Assembly (NCBI GenBank): GCA_017468055.1
Contig: JAFUJU010000037.1
Coordinates: 1 to 41,052, forward strand
Direction: 5' to 3'
DNA length: 41,052 nt
Source: Elusimicrobiaceae bacterium
GTDB taxonomy: Bacteria > Elusimicrobiota > Elusimicrobia > Elusimicrobiales > Elusimicrobiaceae
Every line of letters starts with the position of its first letter. Positions within the stretch are counted from its first letter, which is position 1. The translations under genes were made by a program, and so were the position numbers. Below are positions 31,137-39,963 of the stretch, piece after piece. The notes beneath the pieces are model-generated. The model did no database searches. It saw only the letters and a program-made list of their open reading frames with translations, and had not been told where the DNA came from.

Positions 31137-31142
31137 AGTATA
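31137..31142 (-). promoter_or_regulatory. Extended -10 of rsmI, leaderless geometry
   Basis: Minus-strand TGA-TATACT, then AGTTTT, then the ATG at 31130. No ribosome site. Confidence 0.55.
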
Positions 31143-31168
31143 TCAAAATTACGCGCGCGTAAGGGTGC

Positions 31169-31212
31169 TATATAGTAAAAACTCTGCTAAAAATGCTATG
31201 CTTTACTATATA
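31169..31212. promoter_or_regulatory. Inverted repeat in the rsmI/rsfS divergent gap
   Basis: TATATAGTAAA (31169-31179) and TTTACTATATA (31202-31212) are perfect 11-bp inverted arms 22 nt apart. They overlap the likely rsfS promoter or leader. This could be an operator or an mRNA hairpin; it is AT-rich, so chance is not excluded. Confidence 0.4.
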
Positions 31213-31238
31213 TAGAATAAAGCAAGAGGTGCTACAGC

Positions 31239-31790
31239 ATGCAAAATAAAGAAATTGCCATTTTGGCCGCCCGTTATGCAGACGATAAAAAGGCCGAAAA
31301 TATTAAACTGATTGACTTGAAAGGATTGTCTTCTTTGTGCGAGTATATTTTGATTGCCACAGTGACGTCTAAACCGCATTTGGAAGCGGTGGAAGATGAA
31401 ATCAGCACCCAGCTTAAAAAAATCGGTGTATATAAATCCAACAGAGACGGCGGCGAAAGCATGACTTGGCGCGTGGCCGATTATGGCTCTTTCTTGGTAC
31501 ACATTATGACGCAGGAAGCCCGTGATTTTTATGCTTTGGACAAAATTTTTAGTTTCGGAACAGAAGTAAATTATAAGAAACCGAAAACCGTGAAAAAAGC
31601 GACCACTAAAAAAACCGTCAAAAAAACCACTGCTAAAAAAACCGTGAAAAAAGCGGTTGCCAAAAAAACGGTCAAGAAAACCGCCGCTAAAACAGCGAGC
31701 AAAACGACCGCCAAGAAAACAGTGAAAAAAACAACCGCAAAAAAAGCCGTCAAAACCACTAAAAAAACTACCAAGAAGGCGGCGAAATAA
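31239..31790 (+). CDS. rsfS: Ribosomal silencing factor RsfS with histone-H1-like lysine-rich tail
   Basis: RsfS binds ribosomal protein uL14 and blocks subunit joining in starvation. Residues 1 to about 108 form the normal domain (DLKGLSSLCEYILIATVTS, then GGESMTWRVADYGSFLVHIM and YALDKIF). From about residue 109 to 183 the protein is a low-complexity tail of KKTVKK, TTAK and KKA units, nearly all Lys, Thr, Ala and Val. It resembles eukaryotic H1 or bacterial H1-like C-termini, and a normal RsfS ends before it. The frame is continuous with no frameshift. AAGAGGT is 10 nt before the ATG. argS begins 2 nt after the stop. Confidence 0.93.
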   Translation: MQNKEIAILAARYADDKKAENIKLIDLKGLSSLCEYILIATVTSKPHLEAVEDEISTQLKKIGVYKSNRDGGESMTWRVADYGSFLVHIMTQEARDFYALDKIFSFGTEVNYKKPKTVKKATTKKTVKKTTAKKTVKKAVAKKTVKKTAAKTASKTTAKKTVKKTTAKKAVKTTKKTTKKAAK

Positions 31791-31792
31791 AT

Positions 31793-33385
31793 ATGTTTGC
31801 ATACCTGAAAAAAGAAATTGAATTGAAGCTTTCCAGCACTCCTGCCTTTGAAGGCGTTGATTTGCCTAAGGTGGAGTTTTCCCCCGCACCGGAGCATACC
31901 GGAGCCGATTTATCTTTGACGTGGGCCATGGCCGCCGCCAAAGTATTGCGCAAAAATCCTTTGGAAATTGCCAAACAAACTGCCGTGTTGTTGCGCGAAG
32001 TGAACGGCATTGCCGATGCCACTGCCGCCGCTCCCGGTTTTATTAATTTGCACTTGGAAGATAAGCTCATCATCTCTTCCGCCTTGGACCGCCGCATCAA
32101 GGAGAGCAGCGCCGTAGGCAGTAATAAACATAAAATTTTGATAGAGTTCGTGTCTGCTAATCCGACGGGCCCGCTGCACGTTGCCTCCGGCCGCGGGGCT
32201 GCTTTGGGGGATAGTTTGGTGCGTATCCACCGCGCTTTGGGTCACGCGTGCGACAGCGAATATTACGTCAATGACGCCGGAAATCAAGCACAGTTGTTGG
32301 CTGAATCTTTGAAAGCCCGCATTCAAGGCAAAGAACCTCCCGAGAACGGATACCACGGTGAATATCTGGCGGAAATGGCTAAAGTAGCCCCGAAAGATTT
32401 AAAAGAAGAAGAGTACGGACGTTGGGCCATGGAATACTTAATCAAAACCCAACAGGAAGATATGGAAGCTTTCCGCGTACAATTCACCCGCTGGTTCCGT
32501 GAATCCGAACTTCATAAAGAAGGAGCCGTGCAAGGAGCTTTAAAAGCTTTGGAAGAAAACGGCTATGCTTACAAAAAAGAAGATGCGGTATGGTTTGGCT
32601 CTACCAAAGATGCCGCCGCCAAGGACGATAAAGACCGCGTACTCGTTCGCACCGACGGACGTCCTACCTATTTCCTGGCTGATATTGCCTATCATAAAAA
32701 TAAATATGACCGCGGCTACGACAGCCTGGTGGACATCTGGGGTGCCGACCATCACGGCTACGTGCCCCGTATGAAAGCGGCCGTACATGCCTTGGGAAAA
32801 GAAGAAAAGTCTTTTGTACCTATTATCCACCAATTAATCCATTTGTTAGACAACGGAGAACAGGTGAAAATGTCTAAACGTGCAGGCAAATTTATTACCT
32901 TGCGCGAATTGACCAATGAAGTAGGGGCCGATGCATGCCGTTTCTTCTTTGCCAGCCGCACCCCGAATGCCCAGATGACGTTTGATATTGAACTGGCTAA
33001 AAAACAGTCCAATGAAAATCCGGTCTTTTATGTACAATACGTACACGCGCGCATTCACTCCATTTTCGCCGCCGCGGCGGAAAAGGGTATTGAGGTAGGC
33101 GAAATGTTAACCCCGCTCACCCAGCAGGAGCGTGCCTTGCTCTTAAAATTGATTTGGTTTAAGCCCGTATTACAAAACTGCTTAAACGATTTGAGCCCGC
33201 ATCATTTGACCACTTATTTAATGGAACTGGCGGGGCTGTTCCACTCGTTCTACGATCATTGCCGTGTGTTAGATGAGCAAAACCTGCCGCTCACCCGCTC
33301 GCGTCTGCTTATTTGCCAACGGGTGGCGGAACGTATTAAGAAAGGCTTGGAATTTTTGGGTGTCAGTGCCCCTGAAAAGATGTAA
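31793..33385 (+). CDS. argS: Arginyl-tRNA synthetase
   Basis: A 530-aa class I synthetase. It has the N-terminal Arg-tRNA synthetase domain (about 1-85), the HIGH-type motif in FVSANPTGPLHVASGRGAAL near residue 120, YYVNDAGNQ, and the KMSK loop in VKMSKRAGKFITL near residue 358. The C-terminal DALR anticodon-binding domain begins near residue 415 and ends SRLLICQRVAERIKKGLEFLG, as is typical. It is slightly shorter than most ArgS. It starts 2 nt after rsfS, in a two-gene operon, without its own ribosome site. Confidence 0.96.
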   Translation: MFAYLKKEIELKLSSTPAFEGVDLPKVEFSPAPEHTGADLSLTWAMAAAKVLRKNPLEIAKQTAVLLREVNGIADATAAAPGFINLHLEDKLIISSALDRRIKESSAVGSNKHKILIEFVSANPTGPLHVASGRGAALGDSLVRIHRALGHACDSEYYVNDAGNQAQLLAESLKARIQGKEPPENGYHGEYLAEMAKVAPKDLKEEEYGRWAMEYLIKTQQEDMEAFRVQFTRWFRESELHKEGAVQGALKALEENGYAYKKEDAVWFGSTKDAAAKDDKDRVLVRTDGRPTYFLADIAYHKNKYDRGYDSLVDIWGADHHGYVPRMKAAVHALGKEEKSFVPIIHQLIHLLDNGEQVKMSKRAGKFITLRELTNEVGADACRFFFASRTPNAQMTFDIELAKKQSNENPVFYVQYVHARIHSIFAAAAEKGIEVGEMLTPLTQQERALLLKLIWFKPVLQNCLNDLSPHHLTTYLMELAGLFHSFYDHCRVLDEQNLPLTRSRLLICQRVAERIKKGLEFLGVSAPEKM

Positions 33386-33406
33386 GTTTTTCTTACCAAA
33401 TATTGC

Positions 33407-33412
33407 TACAAT
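33407..33412 (+). promoter_or_regulatory. Extended -10 before the macroglobulin gene
   Basis: TGC-TACAAT predicts transcription start near 33418-33420, inside the 5' arm of the hairpin that follows. No good -35 was found. Confidence 0.45.
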
Positions 33413-33413
33413 A

Positions 33414-33454
33414 AAAGAAAATCTCTTTCACTTCCAAGTAAAGAGATTTTCTTT
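33414..33454 (+). terminator. Hairpin between argS and the macroglobulin gene
   Basis: A perfect 15-bp stem AAAGAAAATCTCTTT / AAAGAGATTTTCTTT with an 11-nt loop. It is followed only by ATCTTTGG, so as a terminator for argS it is weak. It may also be a 5' stabilising hairpin of the next mRNA. The macroglobulin Shine-Dalgarno sequence (GGAGG) follows at 33461. Confidence 0.6.
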
Positions 33455-33469
33455 ATCTTTGGAGGATTT

Positions 33470-36400
33470 ATGAAAAAATTAATTATATGTTTGGCTTTGC
33501 TTTTTCCTTTTCAATTATCCGCACAAAACATTTTACAACAGGCTGATGAACTATACCAAAAACATGACTTTGCCCAAGCTCTGACCCTTTACCAAAAAAC
33601 GCTGGAAACAGCCACCGGCCAAACTCTTTACCGCGCACAACTGCGCACGATTGCCAGCCAATATATGTTAGGGCAATATCTCAATGCCGCCCAAAGTGCC
33701 TTCTCCTTTGATTTGCCGAAACAAGATATATGGAAAGCCCGCTTGTTGCTCTACCGTATCCAAACGGCACAGCGAGTGAAAAACCAATACCGCGCCATAT
33801 TGCCCGACACTTCGCAAGACAATGCTTCTCTGCAAAATTTAAGCCAAGCCCAATGGAACGAAAAAATAACAGAAGCGTTTGAAGAATTGGCTGCGTTGAA
33901 ACCCACCTTAATTCAGGCCCCGATAGAAAAAGAGGAAATCATTTTAAATACCAAAGATACAGATACTAAGGCCATAGCTACATTGTTTGATTTTGTGGTG
34001 CTCTTGTGGACAGATCACTTGCTTCTGCAAGACAAAGCTGACAAAGTGCCTGCCGCGGCTGTTTGGCAAAAAAAACCTCTCCCCGCCCACAATACTACCG
34101 CCAAAGCCATCTCTTTAATGCAAGAAGCGGCTAAAGCAGACGGCAAAAATCGCGCCGATGCGCGCCTGATTTGGCAAGCGAAAAGTTGGGCCTTACCTTT
34201 TACTTCCCCCTATTTGTTTTCTTTTGACGATGAGAAGGCCCAACGTCTACAGGCGGCGCAACTGTTGGAAACTTTGGCAGGGTACTCCCAAGAAAAAACG
34301 CCTTGGTGGAATAAATTCAAATATCTTTTGCAGGCAAGACCCACCTACGGCCAATCTTATGCCGCCTATGAAGCGGCCGAACTATACCAACAGGCAGAAA
34401 AATATCAGCAAGCCTTGCAAATTTGCCAATGGGCCCAAGCCCATTTATCGGATAATTATTACACGTCTTATGCTTGCTCCGAATTGATAGAGGGCATTAC
34501 AAACCCCGTGTTAAATCTATCTGCTGTCAACTCTCTGCAAGATCCGGCCAATACTTCGGTGTCTTTTACAGCGCGGAATATTGAAAATATTTACGTACGT
34601 ATCTACCGCACCGATGAACAAGAGCTGAAAAAACTGAACGGTACTTCCTCTTATGCTCCGTGGAACTATTTAAAAGATACCAATAAAAAATTAACGGAAT
34701 CTTTTATTCCGCGCACCCCTTTTCAAACACACGTTCAAAAAATCAGCTACCCCTATCCCTACGCATTCAAAGAGGACGTCTTGAGCTTGCCCGCTTTGCA
34801 TGAAAAAGGCTTTTATGTGGTTTTACTCAGTTACGCTGAAAATTTTGATCCACACTCTGCTCCGGTGGAGAGTTTTATCATAAATCAAACAGACTTGGCT
34901 CTTTTTGCCACTGCCGCTATAGATGCCCCTACAGCCAAAACGTGGGGAGAAAAAAGTTTCACGGCTGATGTCTTTCGCTTATATGCGTTAAACGCAAAAA
35001 CAGGCGAGCCCGTACCGGACGCACAAATCACTTATTTTACACAGAACCTCAAACAACAACGTCAAGCCAGGACCAATGAAAACGGTGTACTAGTTGTTGC
35101 CCAAACTCTGGCACCGCAAAATTCTAAAAATTTTCAAATCGCACCCAAAATCCAAAAAGACGGTCATACCGCTTTTCTTTCCGGCTGGTTTAACTTTTAT
35201 TACCGTCCCCCCCAACTGTATAAAGTGTATGTAGAATCGGATCTGGCCTTATACCGCCCCGGTCAAAAAGTGCATCTGGCTGCATACGGATTTAAAAATA
35301 CGGATAGAGGCTTTATTACCCTACCCAAAAACCAACCATTGCAACTAACAGTGCGCGACCCAAACTACCAAGAGGTGTTAACAAAAACCCTTTCCACCAA
35401 TGATTACGGCACCGTCCAAACGGAATTTCTCTTACCTGAAACGGGCCTGCTGGGAAACTATACGGTAAAAGTATCTTTGAACGGTAAAAACAGCGGGAGC
35501 CACTCTTTTCGTGTAGAAGAATATAAGCGCCCCGAATATGAAGTAACCCTTCAGCCGCAAGCAAAGTTAGAATTTGGCAAAAAGGCAGAAATTGCCGGTC
35601 AGGCGCGCTATTACTTTGGCACTGCGCTCCAAGATGCCACCGTTTCTTATAAGCTTATTCAAAGCGCATTTCTGCCGCGCTTTTGCTGGTGGTGTCCTCC
35701 AGCAAATACAGAGAAGCTCATCCTTACGCAAGGAGAAACCAAAACCGATAAAGAAGGTAATTTTGCTTTTACATTCCAAGTACCTGCCCACACCGAAACC
35801 CCCGTTTCCTTTTTGGCAGAAGTGTCCGTACGGGATGCTTCCGGCCGCATGATAGAGGCCTCCCATACCTATATGCTTAGTCCGAAACCTTACTTTTTTG
35901 ATGTACGCTTTACCCAAGGGTTTTATGACAGCCAGACCCCGCAAGTATTAGCCGATATCGCTCTGACAGACATCAACCAAAACCCGATACAAGGAAAAGT
36001 AACGGTGGAGATTTTGGAGTTGGAAAACGTGTTACCTACCGCGGAAAAAACAAATTCTTACCGCCCTGATTCCTTAGAAACCTACTTTGTCAACAACAAA
36101 GAAATACGCAAAGTAAAAGCAGAAAACTTGTCTTTACAAGGAAGTCCTGTTTCCGTGCAAATTCCGGCTCTGTCAGAAGGAATTTATAAGCTTAAATTAC
36201 ACCACAAGCAAGCCGGCACGCAAGAACTTATTTTCTTAGTAGCAGACCAACACAGCCGCTTGGCCTTGCCCGAAGTGGCCATTTTACAAAAAGACACCTA
36301 TGCCCCTGCCGAGCAGGCCAAAATACTCATTGGGGCACAAAAACTCAAAGGGAAAAAACGGGTAGAAGTCAGCCAAGGACAATTTTTATTTTCCCGTCAG

Positions 36401-39298
36401 GTCTTGGAGGGTGGGGTCAGCGTGTATCATTTGCCCATTCCTGCTGACTTGGTGACCAGCCAGCTGAATTTGCAATGGTTTGGTGCCAGCGATTATAAAA
36501 TCTATGCCAAAAACATAACGATCCCTCTGCACCACCGCGAAAAGGAACTCTCTTTAGAGATGGCCATTGCAAAAGCGGTAAAACCCTCCGAAAAAATCAA
36601 CTGGCAAGCCCGCGTAAAAGATGCGCAAGGCCGGCTGGTACCGGCTCAAATTTCCGCCAAAGTATATGACAAATCGTTAGACTATTATCAAAAAAACAAC
36701 CCGCTTAATCTGACCCAATTATGGAAAGAAAGTCTAAGCGGTTGGTCCTCTTTTGGACAGAGTGCGTTTTCTTTATATCCACGCACGTTAGATCAAGTGG
36801 AAAGGGAGCACAGAAAGTATCAAGATGTTCCGCAAATGCCGTCTATTAATTTAACGGGCCGTCCGATACGATACGGATTAGTCAAAGGCCGCGCCATGAA
36901 CGCATTATCCGCCACCAGATACTCATTAACCGCTAGCGCAGATATGGCGATGGTGGAAGAGAGTGCCGTGGCAGAAACCGCCCTTGCTAAAGGGGCCTCC
37001 TTGCCGGAGCAAGATACCACCGAAACACCGCGGACCGATTTTTCTGAAACGGCCTACTTTAATGCACGCTTGTCTGCAACCAACGGGCTGGGTCAGCTGC
37101 AGTTTACCATGCCGCAAAGTTTAACGGCATGGAATATCCAAGCGCTGGCGATGACAAAAAGGGCCGATATCGGCTCTTTCAGCGCCCAAACTGTCACGAG
37201 AAAAGACTTGATGGCTCGCCTGTCCCTGCCGCGTTTTTGGCGGGAAGGAGACGTCAGTTCTATCGTACTGCAGAGCACGAATGTAACCAATAAAAAACGT
37301 AGCGGACAAGTCACCTTGACGGTACTTTTAGACGGGAAAGATATTTCCAAAGAAATTACTTCGGAAAAACTGACCCGACACATTACCATACCTGCTAACG
37401 GTACGGTAGAAACGCTTTGGTCTGTTACCTTGCCGCAAAATGTGGGCATTCTCTCTGTTACGGCCCGCTTACAGGCCGGCCAAGACAGTGACGGGGAAAC
37501 CCACCAAATTCCCCTCTTGCCCGCCAGTGAACGAATGGCCGAAAGCACCACGGTATCTTTAGAAAACAGTACTGCTTCGCTGAGCCTAAAAAACCTTTTA
37601 TCTCCCGATGAAAAACGCAAGGTATCTGCGGTCAATCTGCGCATTGATCCCGGGCTCTTGTTGACGGTATTTAATGCCATGCCGCAACTGTTAAAACCCT
37701 TTCATCAGGACGTACTCAGCCTCACAGACCGCTATGTTCCCTTGGCAGTAGTACATGGCCTTTATCAAAAATATCCCATACTGCAACAAGCGGTAGAAAA
37801 ACTGCCCAAACGCAACACGGCCACTCCCGCTTGGGCCGACAATCAAGATCCGGCCCGATTGATACTGTTGGAAGAAAGCCCCTGGTTGCGCCAAGCACAA
37901 GGCGGAGCGGAAAGAGAGAAGTTTTTAACCGATATGTTCAATGCAACGTTGGTAGAAAAAACCCGTCAACAAACAGAAGAAGAACTCACCAAATATCAAA
38001 CTTCTTCCGGCGGATACAGTTGGTTGCCCAATGGAAATGCCAGTGAATATTTAACCTTGAATGTATTATCCGGTTTTGCACAAATCTTGCGCTACGGCGG
38101 ACAGATACCGCAGGAAAGAGCCCAAAAAGCCTTGGCATGGTTGGCCCCGCGCATAGAAGAAAACCTGCAAACTTCTTCTCCTTCTTTCTACGGAGTGGCG
38201 CATGCGCTGTATGCAGCCTATGTTTTCAGCTCTTTTCCAAAAGAGTGGAAAGAGATTTCTTCCGCACCCGTACGTAAATGGTTGGACTATGCAGATCAAC
38301 ATGCCGCTTTTATGACCCCCTTGGGTCAAACGTATGCGGCGGCAAGTTACCATCATTTAGGAGAAAATACAAAAGCCCAGAACTATATGGGCTTGGTACT
38401 CTCTGCCATGAAGACCGATCCCGTCACCGGAGCTTATTTTGCACCGGAAGCACAAAGCTGGCTGTGGTACAATGACACCATAGCCACCCAAGCGGCCACC
38501 CTGAGCACCCTGTTGGAGGTACGCCCCGAAGACACCGCTACAGCTGCTGCTATGGTAAAGTGGCTGCTTTTCAACCGAAAGGGGCAGGCCTGGCGCTCCA
38601 CTACCCAAACGGCCGCTGTCGTATATGCTTTGCTTGAATATATGCAAAGAAATGGTATTTTAGACGATCCGGCCGAATATACCGTCACTTGGGGAGACGA
38701 ACATAAAAAGATTGTTTTTGAACCTTTTGACTGGTCTGAGCCCTTGGTCTGGAGCCAACAAGCAACCCAAGTGCCCGCACAGTATTATTCCGCCCAAGTG
38801 ACCAAACGTTCCGGCCTGACGAGCTTTGCCACCTTGGACGCAATATACACTACTCCCAATGCCTTGCCTTCCCCTCAGGGAGTGTTAAATATTTCCCGCA
38901 CGTATCTGCTGAAATATACCGAGAACGGAGTAGAAAAAGTGCGCCCGCTTGAGCTGGAAGAAGAAATCCCTGTCGGAGCAGAAATAGAGGTACGTTTAAC
39001 CTTGCAATCTTCGTCGGCTTTTGACTTTGTAGTCGTAACAGATCCCAAACCTTCCGGCTTTGAAAATACGGAATTGTTAAGCGGTTGGAGCTGGAATGTT
39101 TTACCCATGTATAGAGAATATAGAGATGCGGCCACTTATTTCTTTTTAGACCGTGTACCGGCCGGAACCTATACCTTCTCTTACACCTTGCGCCCTACCT
39201 TGGCGGGTGAATATCACTTATTGCCTGCACAAGTGCAATCCATGTACGCGCCGGAGTTTTCCGCCCATACGGGCAATGAAAAGATAAAAGTGAAGTAA
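33470..39298 (+). CDS. Large secreted alpha-2-macroglobulin-like protein without thioester
   Basis: A 1942-aa exported protein. It has a signal peptide MKKLIICLALLFPFQLSA, with no lipobox Cys, so it should be soluble periplasmic or secreted. A TPR-like helical region follows at about 20-330. The MG2-type segment is near residue 582 (VESDLALYRPGQKVHLAAYG), then VEEYKRPEYEV near 683. The A2M-family core is near 1188-1230 (ETAYFNARLSATNGLGQLQF, then MPQSLTAWNIQALAMTK). The alpha/alpha-toroid-like domain is near 1480-1750 (GGYSWLPNGNASEYLT). The thioester motif CXEQ is absent, as in YfaS-type relatives. Bacterial macroglobulins are thought to trap foreign proteases; without thioester the trap would be non-covalent. 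The usual partner pbpC is not adjacent. Confidence 0.9.
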   Translation: MKKLIICLALLFPFQLSAQNILQQADELYQKHDFAQALTLYQKTLETATGQTLYRAQLRTIASQYMLGQYLNAAQSAFSFDLPKQDIWKARLLLYRIQTAQRVKNQYRAILPDTSQDNASLQNLSQAQWNEKITEAFEELAALKPTLIQAPIEKEEIILNTKDTDTKAIATLFDFVVLLWTDHLLLQDKADKVPAAAVWQKKPLPAHNTTAKAISLMQEAAKADGKNRADARLIWQAKSWALPFTSPYLFSFDDEKAQRLQAAQLLETLAGYSQEKTPWWNKFKYLLQARPTYGQSYAAYEAAELYQQAEKYQQALQICQWAQAHLSDNYYTSYACSELIEGITNPVLNLSAVNSLQDPANTSVSFTARNIENIYVRIYRTDEQELKKLNGTSSYAPWNYLKDTNKKLTESFIPRTPFQTHVQKISYPYPYAFKEDVLSLPALHEKGFYVVLLSYAENFDPHSAPVESFIINQTDLALFATAAIDAPTAKTWGEKSFTADVFRLYALNAKTGEPVPDAQITYFTQNLKQQRQARTNENGVLVVAQTLAPQNSKNFQIAPKIQKDGHTAFLSGWFNFYYRPPQLYKVYVESDLALYRPGQKVHLAAYGFKNTDRGFITLPKNQPLQLTVRDPNYQEVLTKTLSTNDYGTVQTEFLLPETGLLGNYTVKVSLNGKNSGSHSFRVEEYKRPEYEVTLQPQAKLEFGKKAEIAGQARYYFGTALQDATVSYKLIQSAFLPRFCWWCPPANTEKLILTQGETKTDKEGNFAFTFQVPAHTETPVSFLAEVSVRDASGRMIEASHTYMLSPKPYFFDVRFTQGFYDSQTPQVLADIALTDINQNPIQGKVTVEILELENVLPTAEKTNSYRPDSLETYFVNNKEIRKVKAENLSLQGSPVSVQIPALSEGIYKLKLHHKQAGTQELIFLVADQHSRLALPEVAILQKDTYAPAEQAKILIGAQKLKGKKRVEVSQGQFLFSRQVLEGGVSVYHLPIPADLVTSQLNLQWFGASDYKIYAKNITIPLHHREKELSLEMAIAKAVKPSEKINWQARVKDAQGRLVPAQISAKVYDKSLDYYQKNNPLNLTQLWKESLSGWSSFGQSAFSLYPRTLDQVEREHRKYQDVPQMPSINLTGRPIRYGLVKGRAMNALSATRYSLTASADMAMVEESAVAETALAKGASLPEQDTTETPRTDFSETAYFNARLSATNGLGQLQFTMPQSLTAWNIQALAMTKRADIGSFSAQTVTRKDLMARLSLPRFWREGDVSSIVLQSTNVTNKKRSGQVTLTVLLDGKDISKEITSEKLTRHITIPANGTVETLWSVTLPQNVGILSVTARLQAGQDSDGETHQIPLLPASERMAESTTVSLENSTASLSLKNLLSPDEKRKVSAVNLRIDPGLLLTVFNAMPQLLKPFHQDVLSLTDRYVPLAVVHGLYQKYPILQQAVEKLPKRNTATPAWADNQDPARLILLEESPWLRQAQGGAEREKFLTDMFNATLVEKTRQQTEEELTKYQTSSGGYSWLPNGNASEYLTLNVLSGFAQILRYGGQIPQERAQKALAWLAPRIEENLQTSSPSFYGVAHALYAAYVFSSFPKEWKEISSAPVRKWLDYADQHAAFMTPLGQTYAAASYHHLGENTKAQNYMGLVLSAMKTDPVTGAYFAPEAQSWLWYNDTIATQAATLSTLLEVRPEDTATAAAMVKWLLFNRKGQAWRSTTQTAAVVYALLEYMQRNGILDDPAEYTVTWGDEHKKIVFEPFDWSEPLVWSQQATQVPAQYYSAQVTKRSGLTSFATLDAIYTTPNALPSPQGVLNISRTYLLKYTENGVEKVRPLELEEEIPVGAEIEVRLTLQSSSAFDFVVVTDPKPSGFENTELLSGWSWNVLPMYREYRDAATYFFLDRVPAGTYTFSYTLRPTLAGEYHLLPAQVQSMYAPEFSAHTGNEKIKVK

Positions 39299-39308
39299 AT
39301 AACTGAAA

Positions 39309-39341
39309 AAAAATCCCCAAAGTATTTTGGGGATTTTTTTT
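39309..39341. terminator. Terminator between the macroglobulin gene and a convergent pilin
   Basis: A 13-bp stem AAAAATCCCCAAA / TTTGGGGATTTTT with a 4-nt loop. T-rich on both strands, so bidirectional. Confidence 0.93.
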
Positions 39342-39389
39342 AAAACAAATAGTCTTTGAATAGAAATTTAAATATAAAATGACAAGATA

Positions 39390-39833
39390 TCAAGAATAAC
39401 AAATTGCACCGCCATTTGTGCCAATATCCACACATGGAATCATATTTTTGCAATTTTTCTGATCTCCTTCACAATGAATCTTTGTCTGATGTTCACCATT
39501 TACATATCGGAAAAAGCTTATCTTATATTTGCCCAATCCGCCTTTTCCGCTTAATATAAGGAAAAACATATTATTTGTTCCATAAAAACTCACAGAATGC
39601 CAATTTTTCATTTCCGGTATTTCAATATCTAATTCATCGAACTCTGTTGCGTATGTTCCGTTTGACAGAAAATACACTCCTTGCGCATCATCCACAGCTT
39701 TTATAGTAGTCCAAGCTTCAACAGCCTTGGCTTTATTTACTGCTTTGCTATATTGTGGCAACGCTACCGAAGACAATATACCAATGATTAACACAACTAC
39801 TAAAAGTTCAATCAGCGTGAAACCTTTTTTCAT
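39390..39833 (-). CDS. Type IV pilin-like protein, cassette copy 5
   Basis: A 147-aa protein with leader [18 protein letters not shown] and the shared helix through SSVALPQYSKAVNKAKAVEAW. The head domain contains SGKGGLGKYKISFFRYV and CEGDQKNCKNMIPC; four to five cysteines. It is closest to the pilin at 9884. AAGGAGA precedes the ATG. It has its own cassette promoter and lies alone between the macroglobulin gene and the palindromic element. Confidence 0.92.
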   Translation of the reverse strand: MKKGFTLIELLVVVLIIGILSSVALPQYSKAVNKAKAVEAWTTIKAVDDAQGVYFLSNGTYATEFDELDIEIPEMKNWHSVSFYGTNNMFFLILSGKGGLGKYKISFFRYVNGEHQTKIHCEGDQKNCKNMIPCVDIGTNGGAICYS

Positions 39834-39906
39834 TTTTCTCTCCTTTTATACGGCTTTAAGACCCAATAAACAGCACATAACTCTTGAGTCTGAGGGCAAC
39901 GCTGAA

Positions 39907-39934
39907 ATTGTAGCAAAAAAAAAAAACGTGTCAA
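39907..39934 (-). promoter_or_regulatory. Pilin cassette promoter, copy 5 (T12 spacer)
   Basis: Minus-strand TTGACA (39929-39934), 16-nt spacer CG-T12-GC, TACAAT (39907-39912). The -10 starts 74 nt before the ATG. Confidence 0.85.
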
Positions 39935-39963
39935 GAGGTAGCGCAGTTCCCCGACGGAAGAAT

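Noticed and set aside
31206-31802. Antisense frame rich in Gly and Phe opposite the rsfS tail
   Set aside because: It is the mirror of the Lys-rich codons. There is no ribosome site and the sense gene is well supported.
35316-38688. Several minus-strand open frames inside the macroglobulin gene
   Set aside because: The plus-strand gene is continuous over 1942 codons with family motifs throughout; the antisense frames have no recognisable features.
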